DNA of 64,000 bases. Origin: JAQBQB01 sp963846925 (GTDB lineage: Bacteria > Gemmatimonadota > Gemmatimonadetes > Gemmatimonadales > Gemmatimonadaceae). Where the stretch lies: positions 496,001 to 560,000 of the forward strand of contig CAWJXW010000014.1 of NCBI GenBank assembly GCA_963846925.1, read 5' to 3'. Of the stretch, positions 10,801 to 18,188 are shown in pieces. Within the stretch, counting starts at the first letter, position 1. Every line of letters starts with the position of its first letter. Under the pieces are notes generated by a model. The model had not been told where the DNA came from and ran no database searches. It worked only from the letters and a program-made list of their open reading frames with translations. Position numbers and translations under genes: made by a program.

Positions 10801-10879
10801 ACAGGCCGCCGAGCGTGTTGATGCGAATCACGGGTGGGTAATTCGGCTGATCGATTTCATGGGGCACGGCGTCGTGCAA
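7856..10879 (-). CDS. Membrane-anchored SARP/BTAD regulator with C-terminal TPR domain
   Basis: This 1007-residue protein starts with a winged-helix DNA-binding domain (about 18-95, INTLGGLSVRGEDG to LAQALYALRRDLG), followed by a bacterial transcriptional activation (BTAD) domain of helical repeats (about 110-250). A Pro/Ala-rich linker leads to a single TM helix (about 323-342, IWFLTAALIVVATIGVAVAA). Beyond it is a TolB/FlgO-like alpha-beta segment (about 355-490) and a long array of TPR-like helices to the C-terminus. This places the DNA-binding part in the cytoplasm and the sensor part outside, as in CadC/ToxR-type regulators. The chosen start is TTG at 10879; a GTG at 10867 would shorten it by four residues. 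The target genes are not evident. Confidence 0.8.
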   Translation of the reverse strand: MHDAVPHEIDQPNYPPVIRINTLGGLSVRGEDGAPLSGAAAQPRRMAILALLARAGERGISREKLLSLLWPDADDERGPRTLAQALYALRRDLGVEEAIVGSKDLRLDPALASSDVSEFASALARGEDERAVNLYHGPFLDGFHLAGADEFSRWAERERAAIAVEHSRALESLARAARAGGDARTSVTWWRKLAAIEPLNARVTVGLMDALAASGDRAGAIQHARVYELLVEQELDLPPDKDVLAFAERLRQNAVETPSIVETTAPARVAGPSAPAATAIADTPPPEPATIEVAEPARAPLGDAPPTRRRHPTRPTTSPIRRIWFLTAALIVVATIGVAVAARARTGPAPAMAGNAVVAIGNISAYGSDSAGGTLTAPVADLLTTSLARVHAIRVVSHGRMLELLHASGRTDTSTGAFLDAARQAGATQMIDGTLYARPGGRLRLDLRRVDLATGAIGDVHTIEGADLFTLVDSGTMSLVSALGVSAPTGSIADVTTRSVTAYRMYEQGIRAYYLGDVRTAQRFFDGALNEDSTFALAAYYGAKTESDMYRYRARIERARRLATHAADRERLTILAGWANTVSSPAMGALAETLATRYPTEVEGHLYSGIAQVYDGDFLSALPSLQRVVTMDSLGLRGQRASCAGCDALMWIVAAYTLADSMAAAEREAHRWLRLQPHSKTPVYSLIQILEFQQRNREADSVFHAEVSDLPYADLLDLETVSRINAGAYSAADSMLREQLRQPDPRNQQNALWNLSLSLREQGRLAEALDAARRMRVPTGTLLKKPKGQGPINVMEAQLLLEQNNPRAAAALFDSLSRQHNFGDTTSEVARGTVWMLAQMAGARYTAGDTGSLSKLADSVRALAEQSGYGRDRRLHHYIRGLALAARGDDRGAISEFKSAIYSTTLGYTRTNYELGRAYLRLHQPREAIAYLSPSLRGAIEAQNLYVSRIELHELLAQAWDSAGQRDSAVAHYNTVARAWSAGDPTFKARADRCRERAAVLAGTRSA

Positions 10880-11126
10880 ACCGCACCCGGAAAGTAGGAA
10901 CGGGGGGTGAAGATCGCATCACCCGGATATCACCTCGCGGTATCCGTGGCGCGCTCGCGGGCCCTGGCCCGACACGCCGAGCGATTCCAGCTCACTGGCG
11001 CCCAATGACTTAGAGCGACGAATCCCACCGTGATTTGCGCGCTATCGCCCGGCCTATCGTTGGTCTCGCGCGCCAAGTCGGCGCGCCGGACAAAATCATC
11101 CGCCAATTCGCCACTACGAGGTCAAT

Positions 11127-11552
11127 ATGCGTTCGCTCCTGCTCCTTTCCGCCATCGTCGCCATCAGCGGCTGCTCGGACAACCAGCAGCCGACCATCCC
11201 CGTCAACTCGCACTCGGCCTCTGGCGATGCCGCGCTGAGCCAGGGACCACAGACGAACTCAAAACCCCAACCCGGCCCCGTCGCGTTCACGAAGATCACG
11301 ACGTACTACGGCCCAACCGAGACGATTGCCGGTTCATCCGCCGGCGGAGCCTCGGTGCAGTGCCCTGCGGGCTCGGTACCGACTGGAGGCGGCTACACGC
11401 TGTACACCAATGGCGGAACAGTTCCGTTCCTCCACAACAGCCTACCGACCGGCCCGCTCGACACGCCAACCGGTTGGACAGCCTCGGTTGACAACACGCA
11501 GGCCGGCTCCGCGCCGGTCAGCCTTCAGGCCTGGGTCCTGTGCGCGAGTTGA
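11127..11552 (+). CDS. Small secreted lipoprotein of unknown function
   Basis: The 141-residue product has a clear lipoprotein signal: MRSLLLLSAIVAISG followed by Cys16 in an I-S-G-C lipobox. The mature part is Pro/Ser/Gly/Thr-rich and contains two further cysteines (VQCPAG and the C-terminal VLCAS) that could form a disulfide. I do not recognise the family. A GAGG sequence precedes the ATG by a few bases. The 247-nt upstream gap separates it from the divergent SARP gene and presumably contains both promoters; no convincing consensus boxes stand out there. A strong hairpin lies about 20 nt after the stop. Confidence 0.75.
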   Translation: MRSLLLLSAIVAISGCSDNQQPTIPVNSHSASGDAALSQGPQTNSKPQPGPVAFTKITTYYGPTETIAGSSAGGASVQCPAGSVPTGGGYTLYTNGGTVPFLHNSLPTGPLDTPTGWTASVDNTQAGSAPVSLQAWVLCAS

Positions 11553-11571
11553 GGGAAGACATCGGTTCCCC

Positions 11572-11600
11572 AGGGGGAGCACGGTGCCTCGTGCTCCCCT
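11572..11600. terminator. Strong GC hairpin after lipoprotein gene
   Basis: AGGGGGAGCACG (11572-11583) pairs with CGTGCTCCCCT (11590-11600) across a 6-nt loop, with one bulged G. No U-tract follows, so it is a hairpin-type terminator or an mRNA-stability element rather than a classic intrinsic terminator. It sits between the lipoprotein and globin genes. Confidence 0.5.
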
Positions 11601-11627
11601 CGACACCTCCAACTCATTCGACGAACC

Positions 11628-12122
11628 ATGAATTTCAACCAGATAACACTCATTCGTGAGACGTGGCCCGTAGTCGCCGGAAAGGCCGACGCGCTCACCG
11701 CAACTTTCTACGCGCGCCTGTTCGAGATCGACGGCGCCGCGGCCAAGCTGTTCGCGCACGTGGACATGGCGGCGCAGCGAAAGAAGCTTGCGCAGTCGCT
11801 CGCCGTCGTGGTCGCGGCGCTCGACGACCCAGACAGCCTGCTGCCCGCGATCTCGGCGCTCGGCAAGCGCCACACGCACTACGGGGTCGAGCACCACCAC
11901 TTCGACAGCGTCGGAGAAGCGCTGCTGACGGCGCTCGGAACCACGCTCGGGGCAGCCTACACGCAAGAGATCCACGACGCGTGGGCCGAAGCGTATGCGC
12001 TCGTCGCGGCCGTCATGAAACGAGCGCTCGCCCGGGCGGAGGCGGCCAACGGGGGGAGTGCCGAGACGACGTCACCAGCCGTCGCGACTTCAGAAAAGGC
12101 GGAACATGCCGATATGCAATGA
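11628..12122 (+). CDS. Single-domain globin (haemoglobin-like)
   Basis: The 164-residue protein aligns with bacterial single-domain globins of the Vitreoscilla haemoglobin/flavohaemoglobin type. It begins with helix A (LIRETWPVVAG), then the CD region (ATFYARLF), an E-helix stretch (HVDMAAQRKKLAQSL) and the proximal haem ligand in LGKRHTHYGV, with His82 as the expected F8 residue. The C-terminal helix (IHDAWAEAYALVAAVMKRAL) is followed by a short low-complexity tail. No FAD/NAD reductase domain is attached, so it is not a flavohaemoglobin. Likely roles are oxygen binding or NO detoxification. The ATG is directly preceded by CGAACC with little Shine-Dalgarno, but the start fits the family. Confidence 0.9.
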   Translation: MNFNQITLIRETWPVVAGKADALTATFYARLFEIDGAAAKLFAHVDMAAQRKKLAQSLAVVVAALDDPDSLLPAISALGKRHTHYGVEHHHFDSVGEALLTALGTTLGAAYTQEIHDAWAEAYALVAAVMKRALARAEAANGGSAETTSPAVATSEKAEHADMQ

Positions 12123-12155
12123 ATGGGGCCGCGATCGGCGCGGCGCTCGGGGTAG

Positions 12156-13271
12156 CTCGACGCCGCGACACGGGAGGGCGTCCTGCCGCATATCGGACGG
12201 AGCTTCACGGCGACAGTTGTCATCGCCTCGACGGCCTGCGCGCTCTCGCGCGGTTCCACGGGATCTCATCCCGCGGAGACGTTCGTCCTATCCGGAGTCT
12301 CGCTGCCAGACGTCGACGGTGCGTCGCTGCGTACACGATCCAGCGCGCTCGACCGAATCACGAAGCGAGAGCCGCTGCTCGACAGCACGATGCGTCGAAC
12401 GGGCACGGGTCGCGGCGTAGCCATCTACGTCTTCGACGGCGGGGTCAGCGACCAGCACGCCGAGCTGGCGGGCCGCGTTCGAGTCGGGTTCGACGCGTTT
12501 CCGAGCACGCCGCGGATCTGCAACGCGCACGGCACGGCGGTCGCCGGGGCGGCCGCGGGGGCGACGTTGGGCGTCGCGCCCGAAGCGGAGATCGTCGACG
12601 TCAAGATCATCAACTGCGACCACATGCGCGGTTCGGTCGGTGCCATCGTCGACGCGGCGCGGTGGACCGTACAGGATCATCGGCGGCATCCGGGACAACC
12701 GGCGATCGCGAACTGGTCGTTCGCGGTGGACACGACGCGCAACGTCCCCGAGGTGGACAGCGCGCTGGTGATGCTGCGCGACGCCGGGATCCTCGTCGTC
12801 GTCGCGGCGGGGAACTTCGACATCGACGCCTGTCACGTGTCGCCGGCGAACGCTCCGCGTGCGCTGGTCGTCGGTGCGAGCGCGCTGGTTCGTTCGGGTG
12901 GTGCTCAGCGCGAATGGCACGACGTCCGCGCGAAGAACACAGCGTGGGGCCCGTGCGTCGACCTCTACGCGCCCGGCGACTCGGTTCTGCTCCCGGGATT
13001 CGACCGTGAGGGGCCGACGACGACGCCGTGGAACGGGACGTCGATGGCGGCGGGCTACGTGAGCGGCGCGGCGAGTCTGATCTTCGAGCGCGACTCGGAA
13101 GCGTCGCCAGACGAAGTCATGATGGAGCTGCTCCAACAAGCGACGCCGTCGGTCGTCGACGAACGCGTGGCGAGCGTCGCGGGCGGCGGACTCGCCACGG
13201 CGCGCTCACCGTTGCTCTACGTCGGCCCCGCGGTTCGCACCGTAGCCGCCGCCGCGCACATACGGTACTAG
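12156..13271 (+). CDS. Subtilisin-like serine protease (S8), N-terminus unresolved
   Basis: The catalytic triad is complete: Asp in VAIYVFDGG, His in CNAHGTAVAGAAAG and Ser in NGTSMAAGYVSGAASL. The sequence resembles the proteinase K/aqualysin group. The first in-frame ATG (12390) leaves out conserved upstream sequence. From 12156 the frame reads through ALDRITKREPLLD, a segment these proteases carry just before the catalytic Asp. No ATG, GTG or TTG exists in that upstream frame, which is closed by a TAG at 12153. An ATG at 12119 in another frame could be the true start if one base is missing or extra near 12150. The protein is probably exported. Its 3' end overlaps the convergent LeuD-like gene by 66 nt. 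Confidence 0.8.
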   Translation, partial: LDAATREGVLPHIGRSFTATVVIASTACALSRGSTGSHPAETFVLSGVSLPDVDGASLRTRSSALDRITKREPLLDSTMRRTGTGRGVAIYVFDGGVSDQHAELAGRVRVGFDAFPSTPRICNAHGTAVAGAAAGATLGVAPEAEIVDVKIINCDHMRGSVGAIVDAARWTVQDHRRHPGQPAIANWSFAVDTTRNVPEVDSALVMLRDAGILVVVAAGNFDIDACHVSPANAPRALVVGASALVRSGGAQREWHDVRAKNTAWGPCVDLYAPGDSVLLPGFDREGPTTTPWNGTSMAAGYVSGAASLIFERDSEASPDEVMMELLQQATPSVVDERVASVAGGGLATARSPLLYVGPAVRTVAAAAHIRY

Positions 13272-13742
13272 CCCGCCGGCCGAGAGCACGGAGGCCATGA
13301 GCGGCGCGATCGGCGTCGTCGCCAGCGTCTCATTGCGATCGACGATACTTACGGCCGCGCTTCCGCCGTCGAATGAGATTCGCAACCGATCTCCCTCGCG
13401 AATCGAGCTCGTATCGCATTCGAGAGGAAGCAGCGCGTTGTTCACCGCGTTGCGATAGAAGGTCCGCGAGAAGCTTTTCGCCAGCACCGCGTTGATCCCG
13501 GCGGCCAGGATCACCGTCGCCGCGATCTCCATCGCCGATCCGGATCCGAAGTTCGCGCCGGCGACGATGAGATCGCCGGGTTGTATCGACGCCGCGAACG
13601 CCGGATCGACGGCCTCGAGCAGGTAGCGCTTCAACACGCTTTCGTCGAGCGTGTCGCGCTTGCGCGTGGAGGCGATGATGTAGTCGGTGTTGACGTCGTC
13701 GCCAAAGACACGCGCGCGTCCATCGAACGTCGGCATCGTCAT
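13206..13742 (-). CDS. Aconitase-family small subunit (LeuD-like), divergent active-site loop
   Basis: This 178-residue swivel-domain subunit would pair with the LeuC-like large subunit encoded just upstream. Family landmarks are the N-terminal GDDVNTDYIIAS, the GANFGSGSAMEIA loop and LAKSFSRTFYRNAVNNALLPLEC. In LeuD and aconitase that loop normally reads GxGSSREHA. Here the Ser-Arg-Glu-His part is Ala-Met-Glu-Ile, so the substrate-binding Arg and the His are replaced, which argues against plain isopropylmalate isomerase activity. The ATG at 13742 overlaps the large-subunit TGA by 4 nt, giving coupled translation. The C-terminal tail (GGGYGANRGADVEQR) is longer than usual and overlaps the convergent protease gene. 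It is the last gene of a five-gene operon. Confidence 0.85.
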   Translation of the reverse strand: MTMPTFDGRARVFGDDVNTDYIIASTRKRDTLDESVLKRYLLEAVDPAFAASIQPGDLIVAGANFGSGSAMEIAATVILAAGINAVLAKSFSRTFYRNAVNNALLPLECDTSSIREGDRLRISFDGGSAAVSIVDRNETLATTPIAPLMASVLSAGGLVPYVRGGGYGANRGADVEQR

Positions 13743-15013
13743 CCGATCTCGCGCGGATCGGTGATGCGTCCCGTCGCCGCCGACGCCGCGCAAGTGGCGG
13801 GAGACGCGAGGTAGATCGACGCGCTCGCATTGCCCATGCGCGCCTTGAAGTTCCGATTCGCCGTGGAGAGCACGTTCATCCCGTCGCCCGGGATCGCACC
13901 GCTCGTTCCGCAGCACGCGCCGCAGCCCGGTGTGGTGACGATCGCGCCCATCGCCGTGAGTCTGGCGAGCGTCCCGTCATCGACAAGCGTGAGCAGTACC
14001 TCGCGCGACGCCGGCGTCACGACGAGTTGCACGCCCGGAGCGACACGGCCGCCCGCGCGCTCGAGCACGTGAACCGCCTCGTGGAAGTCCGAGACGCGTC
14101 CGCCGGTGCACGTGCCGAGGAACACCATGTGAACCGGCGTGCCGGCCGCGGCGGTCACGCTCACGACGTCGGTCGGGTCGTGCGGAATCGCCACGCGCGG
14201 CGAGAGCGTCGCGAGGTCGAGTCGCACCTCGCGGGAGTACGAGGCGTTGGAGTCGGGGTCCACCCGTCCGCCAGTCCACCCGTCCGCCCTCTCCGAGAGA
14301 TACGCGTTCGTTGCCGCGTCGACGTTCCAGATCGCGGCTTTCGCGCCCGCCTCGACGGAAAGATTCGACAACACCATTCGCTCGTCGAGCGTGAACGCAC
14401 CGACGCTCGCTCCGTGGAACTCGAGCGACTGGTAGTTCGCGCCGTCCGATCCGAGAGCGGCGATCATCGCCAAGCCGACGTCTTTCGCGGCGACCGCCGG
14501 GGCGCGCTCGCCCGCGAGTTCGACGCGAATCGTGTCCGGCACGCGAAGCCAGGTGCGTCCCGTCATGAGCGCCGCCGCGATGTCGGACGATCCGAGCCCC
14601 GTAGCGAACGCGTTGAGCGCGCCCACCGTTACGGTGTGGCTGTCAGCGCCGATGACCAGATCGCCCGGCAGCACGCGCCCGCGTTCCGGCGCCACCTGAT
14701 GGCTGATGCCTTCGCCGACCTCGAACACCGTCGCGCCGTGACGACGCGCGAACGCGCGAACCTGGTCGTGAAACGCCGCGGTCTTCGGCGTGGACGGCGG
14801 CGAGTAGTGGTCGAGCGAGAACACGACGCGGCTCGCGTCGAACAGGCGCTCGCCGCCCATCTTCTCGAAGTAGCCGATCGTCATCGGCGTCGACGCGTCG
14901 GTGCCGATGACGAGATCCACGTCGCACACGACGACGTCGCCGGCGTGCGCGTCGGTGCCCGACTTGGCCGAGAGGATCTTCTCGCTGATCGTCTTGCCGC
15001 GCGCGGCCGTCAT
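13739..15013 (-). CDS. Aconitase-family large subunit (LeuC-like hydratase)
   Basis: The 424-residue protein has the [4Fe-4S] aconitase fold. It starts MTAARGKTISEKILSAKSG, as LeuC/homoaconitase proteins do. It has VGADSHTVTVGALNAFATGLGSSD-type substrate-loop sequence and conserved cluster cysteines: one in GTCTGGR and two in PGCGACCG. It would carry out reversible hydration/dehydration of a hydroxy-dicarboxylate with the downstream small subunit. Its ATG overlaps the stop of the symporter gene (ATGA). There is no leuA or leuB nearby. The neighbours are an aldolase, an aminotransferase and a symporter, so a catabolic branched-dicarboxylate hydratase is more likely than leucine synthesis. The family is certain; the substrate is inferred. 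Confidence 0.9.
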   Translation of the reverse strand: MTAARGKTISEKILSAKSGTDAHAGDVVVCDVDLVIGTDASTPMTIGYFEKMGGERLFDASRVVFSLDHYSPPSTPKTAAFHDQVRAFARRHGATVFEVGEGISHQVAPERGRVLPGDLVIGADSHTVTVGALNAFATGLGSSDIAAALMTGRTWLRVPDTIRVELAGERAPAVAAKDVGLAMIAALGSDGANYQSLEFHGASVGAFTLDERMVLSNLSVEAGAKAAIWNVDAATNAYLSERADGWTGGRVDPDSNASYSREVRLDLATLSPRVAIPHDPTDVVSVTAAAGTPVHMVFLGTCTGGRVSDFHEAVHVLERAGGRVAPGVQLVVTPASREVLLTLVDDGTLARLTAMGAIVTTPGCGACCGTSGAIPGDGMNVLSTANRNFKARMGNASASIYLASPATCAASAATGRITDPREIG

Positions 15014-16314
15014 TCGCCTGCAGGCGCGGCGGTTGGTTCGATGGCGACGCGGTCCTCGCCTCGCGCGGCGGTCGTCGCCCCGACGCGCTCGGTCCGCGCG
15101 ACCCACGCCGCGCCGACGAGGTTGCTCATCGTGTTCACCGCCGAGCGACACATGTCGAGCGGGCGATCGATGGCTGCGACGAGCGCCATGCCCGCGGCGG
15201 CGCGCGGGCCAAGCCCGATGGCGTTCAGGACGATGAGCGTGGTGACGAGCGAGCTGCCGGGAACACCCGCGCCGGCGAACGCCGCGACCGTCGCCATCAT
15301 GACGATCGTGATCATCGCTCCCGCCGTGAGCGGAAGTCCGTACAAGTGCGCGATGAAGACCGCGGTGACCGCCTTGTACGCGGCCGATCCGTTCTTGTTG
15401 AGCGAAGCTCCAGCCGGCAGGACGAAGCTCGTGATGTCGCTCGGGACGCCGAGTCGATCCGTCGCCGCGGCCATGCTCACGGGAAGGGTCGCGTTGGACG
15501 ACGCCGTCGAAAACGCCAGGAAGAGCGCGTCCGACGTCGAGCGGAAAAATTCGCCGAGCGGTCGGCCCGCTCCGAGCCGCAGAATCGGCGCCAGCACGAC
15601 GACGGCGTGCACGAGCAACGCGACGACCACGACGGCGCCGAATGCGAGCAGTTGGTCGAGCAGTCCAAGACCCGATCGGGCGACGGCGGCGGCGATGAGC
15701 GCGAACACGCCGTACGGCGCGAGGCGCATGAGCCAGCCCACGACGACCATCGCCATCTCGTTCACGCCCTCGAAGAATCGCACGACCGGCTCGCGTCGCT
15801 CGGCGCTGACGACTGTCGCCGCCGCGCCGAAGAAGCACACCGCGACGATCAGGGGGAGCAAATCGGCGCCGCCTTGCGCCGCGGCGGCGAATGGATTCTG
15901 CGGCACGAGGTTGATCAGCGTCTGCACGACGCCGGGCACCGCGGGAGTGGTCGCACCGGCCGTCGCCGCGTCCTGACTCGGAATCGAAAAGCCGGCGCCC
16001 CCCCCGACGTTCGCCGTCGTCGCGACGAGAAGCCCGATGAGCGCGGCGACGAGCGTCGTGGCGAAAAAGAAGATCAACGTCTTCGCGCCGACACGGCCGA
16101 GCGATCGGATGTCGCCGAGCGACGCCACGCCGACGAAGACGCTGGCGACGACCAGCGGCACCACGACCATCGTGATGAGCCGGATGAACACCGTGCCCAC
16201 CGGCTCGAGGTACGACACCGCCGCGGCGAACGAAGCCATCCCCGGCGCGCGCGCGAGGAGCCCAACGACGACGCCGGCGCCGAACCCGAGCAGGATCTTT
16301 CGTTCGAGTCTCAC
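15010..16314 (-). CDS. Dicarboxylate/amino acid:cation symporter (DAACS family)
   Basis: The 434-residue polytopic inner-membrane protein resembles DctA/GltP. It begins MRLERKILLGFGAGVVVGLL and has TM segments such as TLIFFFATTLVAALIGLLVA and VVVVALLVHAVVVLAPILRL. The re-entrant loop substrate region is SLNKNGSAAYKAV, corresponding to the Asn/Asp-rich motif that binds cation and substrate. It would import a C4-C5 dicarboxylate or an acidic amino acid with Na+ or H+. The start is GTG at 16314, overlapping the aminotransferase TGA (GTGA). A C-terminal hydrophilic tail of about 40 residues is unremarkable. Its place inside the operon suggests that it supplies the pathway substrate. Confidence 0.92.
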   Translation of the reverse strand: MRLERKILLGFGAGVVVGLLARAPGMASFAAAVSYLEPVGTVFIRLITMVVVPLVVASVFVGVASLGDIRSLGRVGAKTLIFFFATTLVAALIGLLVATTANVGGGAGFSIPSQDAATAGATTPAVPGVVQTLINLVPQNPFAAAAQGGADLLPLIVAVCFFGAAATVVSAERREPVVRFFEGVNEMAMVVVGWLMRLAPYGVFALIAAAVARSGLGLLDQLLAFGAVVVVALLVHAVVVLAPILRLGAGRPLGEFFRSTSDALFLAFSTASSNATLPVSMAAATDRLGVPSDITSFVLPAGASLNKNGSAAYKAVTAVFIAHLYGLPLTAGAMITIVMMATVAAFAGAGVPGSSLVTTLIVLNAIGLGPRAAAGMALVAAIDRPLDMCRSAVNTMSNLVGAAWVARTERVGATTAARGEDRVAIEPTAAPAGE

Positions 16315-17486
16315 GACGCGACGGCCCGCTCGGACCGTGGAGCCGGCGCGCCGGCGGCGTTCGCGCGTGCCTCATCGAGCGAGTGGCGCAACGCATCCAA
16401 CGTGCGCTCGACGTCCGCCATGCGGATGTCGCCCATGTGGCCGATTCGGAAACCGATAGACTCGAAGGGACCGAGTCCACCGGCGGTGAGAATACCGCGC
16501 GCCTTGATTCGCTCGCGCAATGCGCGGGGCTCGGTCCCCGCGGGCAGCGCGATCGCGGTCATCGTCGCCGAGAGGCGCGGAAGCTCTGGACACTGCAGTG
16601 AAAGTCCCAGCTCGCGGATGCCTTCACGCACCCGGCGAGCGAGCGCCGCGTGCCTCGCGTACACCGCATCGAGCCTCTCCTCGTGGATCATGCGGAGCGC
16701 CTCGGCGACTTGCAGCACGATCGCCACGGGCGGCGTGCCGGGAGTCTCGGGCCGCGCCTTGCCGACAGCGCGCTTCACCGCCGTGAAGTCCCAGTAGTTC
16801 CTCGGCAACTTCGACGATTCGCACGCGGACCAGGCGCGGTCGCTGAGCACCGCCCACGAGAGTCCCGGCGCGGACATCAAACATTTCTGCGACGCCGTTA
16901 TCGCGACGTCCACTCCCCACTCGTCGAACGCGAACGGCATGCCGCCGATCGACGAGACGCCGTCCACGAGCACGAGCTTGTCCCGCGATCGCGCCCCGCC
17001 GATGCGCGCGACCGCCTCGATGTCGTTCGCGACACCGGTGGACGAGTCGCCGAACGCGAGCGCGATGGCACGCGTGCGTGGATGGTCGTCGAGCGCGGAC
17101 TCGAGCTCGCCCGTGTCGACGCCGCGCTCCCAACGCGTCGCGACGCGCCGCACGACGACGCCGTACGACTCGGCAAGACGTGCCCACATCTCGCCGAACT
17201 TCCCGTTGCAGCAGACGACGATCTCGTCGCCAGGAGAAAACAGATTGCAGATCGCGGCCTCCAGCGCACCACGACCTGTCGTGTGGATCGGTAGCGGGGT
17301 CTCGGCTGTGCCGAACACTGGCCGGAGCAACTCGAGCGCGACCGCGAGCTCGCGCGAGAATTCGGGCGTGCGATGGTGAATCATCGGACGGGAGCCGGCG
17401 CGCAACACACGCTCCGGAACCCGCGTGGGGCCGGGCGTCATGAGGAGCAACGGCTCGTCGCCGGCGCCTCCCGAATACGCCGTCAC
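16311..17486 (-). CDS. Class V aminotransferase (alanine/serine-glyoxylate type)
   Basis: The 391-residue PLP enzyme starts MTAYSGGAGDEPLLLMTPGPTRV, and the TPGPT block is the usual N-terminal mark of alanine-glyoxylate, serine-glyoxylate and 2-aminoethylphosphonate aminotransferases. The PLP-binding lysine lies in ITASQKCLMSAPGL. Phosphate-site sequence (HTTGRGALEAAI) and LVDGVSSIGGMPFAFDEWGVD are also present. The GTG start at 17486 overlaps the RraA-like stop (GTGA). As written, the upstream frame runs straight into this gene and makes a 648-residue ORF, but one missing base near 17527 explains that, so it is not a real fusion. In this operon it probably converts an imported amino acid to its 2-oxo acid. 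Confidence 0.88.
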   Translation of the reverse strand: MTAYSGGAGDEPLLLMTPGPTRVPERVLRAGSRPMIHHRTPEFSRELAVALELLRPVFGTAETPLPIHTTGRGALEAAICNLFSPGDEIVVCCNGKFGEMWARLAESYGVVVRRVATRWERGVDTGELESALDDHPRTRAIALAFGDSSTGVANDIEAVARIGGARSRDKLVLVDGVSSIGGMPFAFDEWGVDVAITASQKCLMSAPGLSWAVLSDRAWSACESSKLPRNYWDFTAVKRAVGKARPETPGTPPVAIVLQVAEALRMIHEERLDAVYARHAALARRVREGIRELGLSLQCPELPRLSATMTAIALPAGTEPRALRERIKARGILTAGGLGPFESIGFRIGHMGDIRMADVERTLDALRHSLDEARANAAGAPAPRSERAVAS

Positions 17487-18188
17487 TCGATCACGCCCTT
17501 CTTTCTGAGGGACTCGTCGATCTCCGGCGCGGTACAGCACACCCCGGCCGATCTCCGCGATGCGCGCGGTCTCGCGCGCCATGAGCTCGCCGACCAGCGC
17601 GAGAACCGCTTCCGCGTCGTCGCGCGGCACGATCGAGACGCCATCCTTGTCACCGATCACGAGATCGCCCGGCATCACGACGGTGTCGCCGCACGCGATC
17701 GGGAGATTGATCTCTCCGGGGCCGTCTTTGTCGCAGGCACCCGGGCTGACGGATCGGCTGAACGCCGGCATGCCCAATCGGCGAATTCCGTCGACGTCGC
17801 GAATCGCTCCGTCGACGACGATCCCGCCGATCTTTTTCGCCGCCGCGGTGTGGCACATCAGCTCGCCGAACACGGCGCTCGTCGTGTTGCCGCATGTCGC
17901 GACGACGATCACGTCTCCAGGGTCGGCGATCTGCAGCGCCTTGTGAACCATGAGATTGTCGGCGGGCCGACACCGCACGGTCACCGCGCGTCCGCAGACC
18001 GACAAGCCAGTTCGCGACAGAATTCCTGGATCCATGAAGTTGAATCGCCCCATGGCGTCGGCGACGTTCGCCGCGGCGATGCCGCGGAAGCGCTCGACGA
18101 GCGCATCAGGGAGTCGAGGCGGCGCGGCCGCTATACGAAAGCCCAGTTTCGAACTGACGGATGAGGGCGACGGCGAAGGCGAGGGCAT
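17483..18188 (-). CDS. RraA-like aldolase (HMG/CHA aldolase family), one frameshift
   Basis: The sequence matches the RraA/4-hydroxy-4-methyl-2-oxoglutarate aldolase family: ANVADAMGRFNFMDPGI near the N-terminus, DVIVVATCGNTTSAVFGEL, and the active-site stretch GGIVVDGAIRDVDGIRRLG with its Arg-Asp pair. This is followed by CGDTVVMPGDLVIGDKDGV. Near the end the frame breaks: the normal C-terminus IDESLRKKGVIE followed by TGA is present one frame over, which needs one extra base near 17527. With it the protein has about 234 residues. ATG 18188 is preferred; the frame is open back to a TTG at 18257. The family cleaves 2-oxo-4-hydroxy acids, releasing pyruvate. It is the first gene of the five-gene operon. 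Confidence 0.85.

Noticed and set aside
11663..13009. 448-codon plus-strand frame across the globin and protease genes
   Set aside because: It is an Arg/Ala-rich out-of-frame shadow of both real genes.
13206..15013. Leucine biosynthesis leuCD pair
   Set aside because: There is no leuA/leuB nearby, the small-subunit active-site loop differs, and the operon partners are catabolic. A leucine role is not excluded but is not the best reading.
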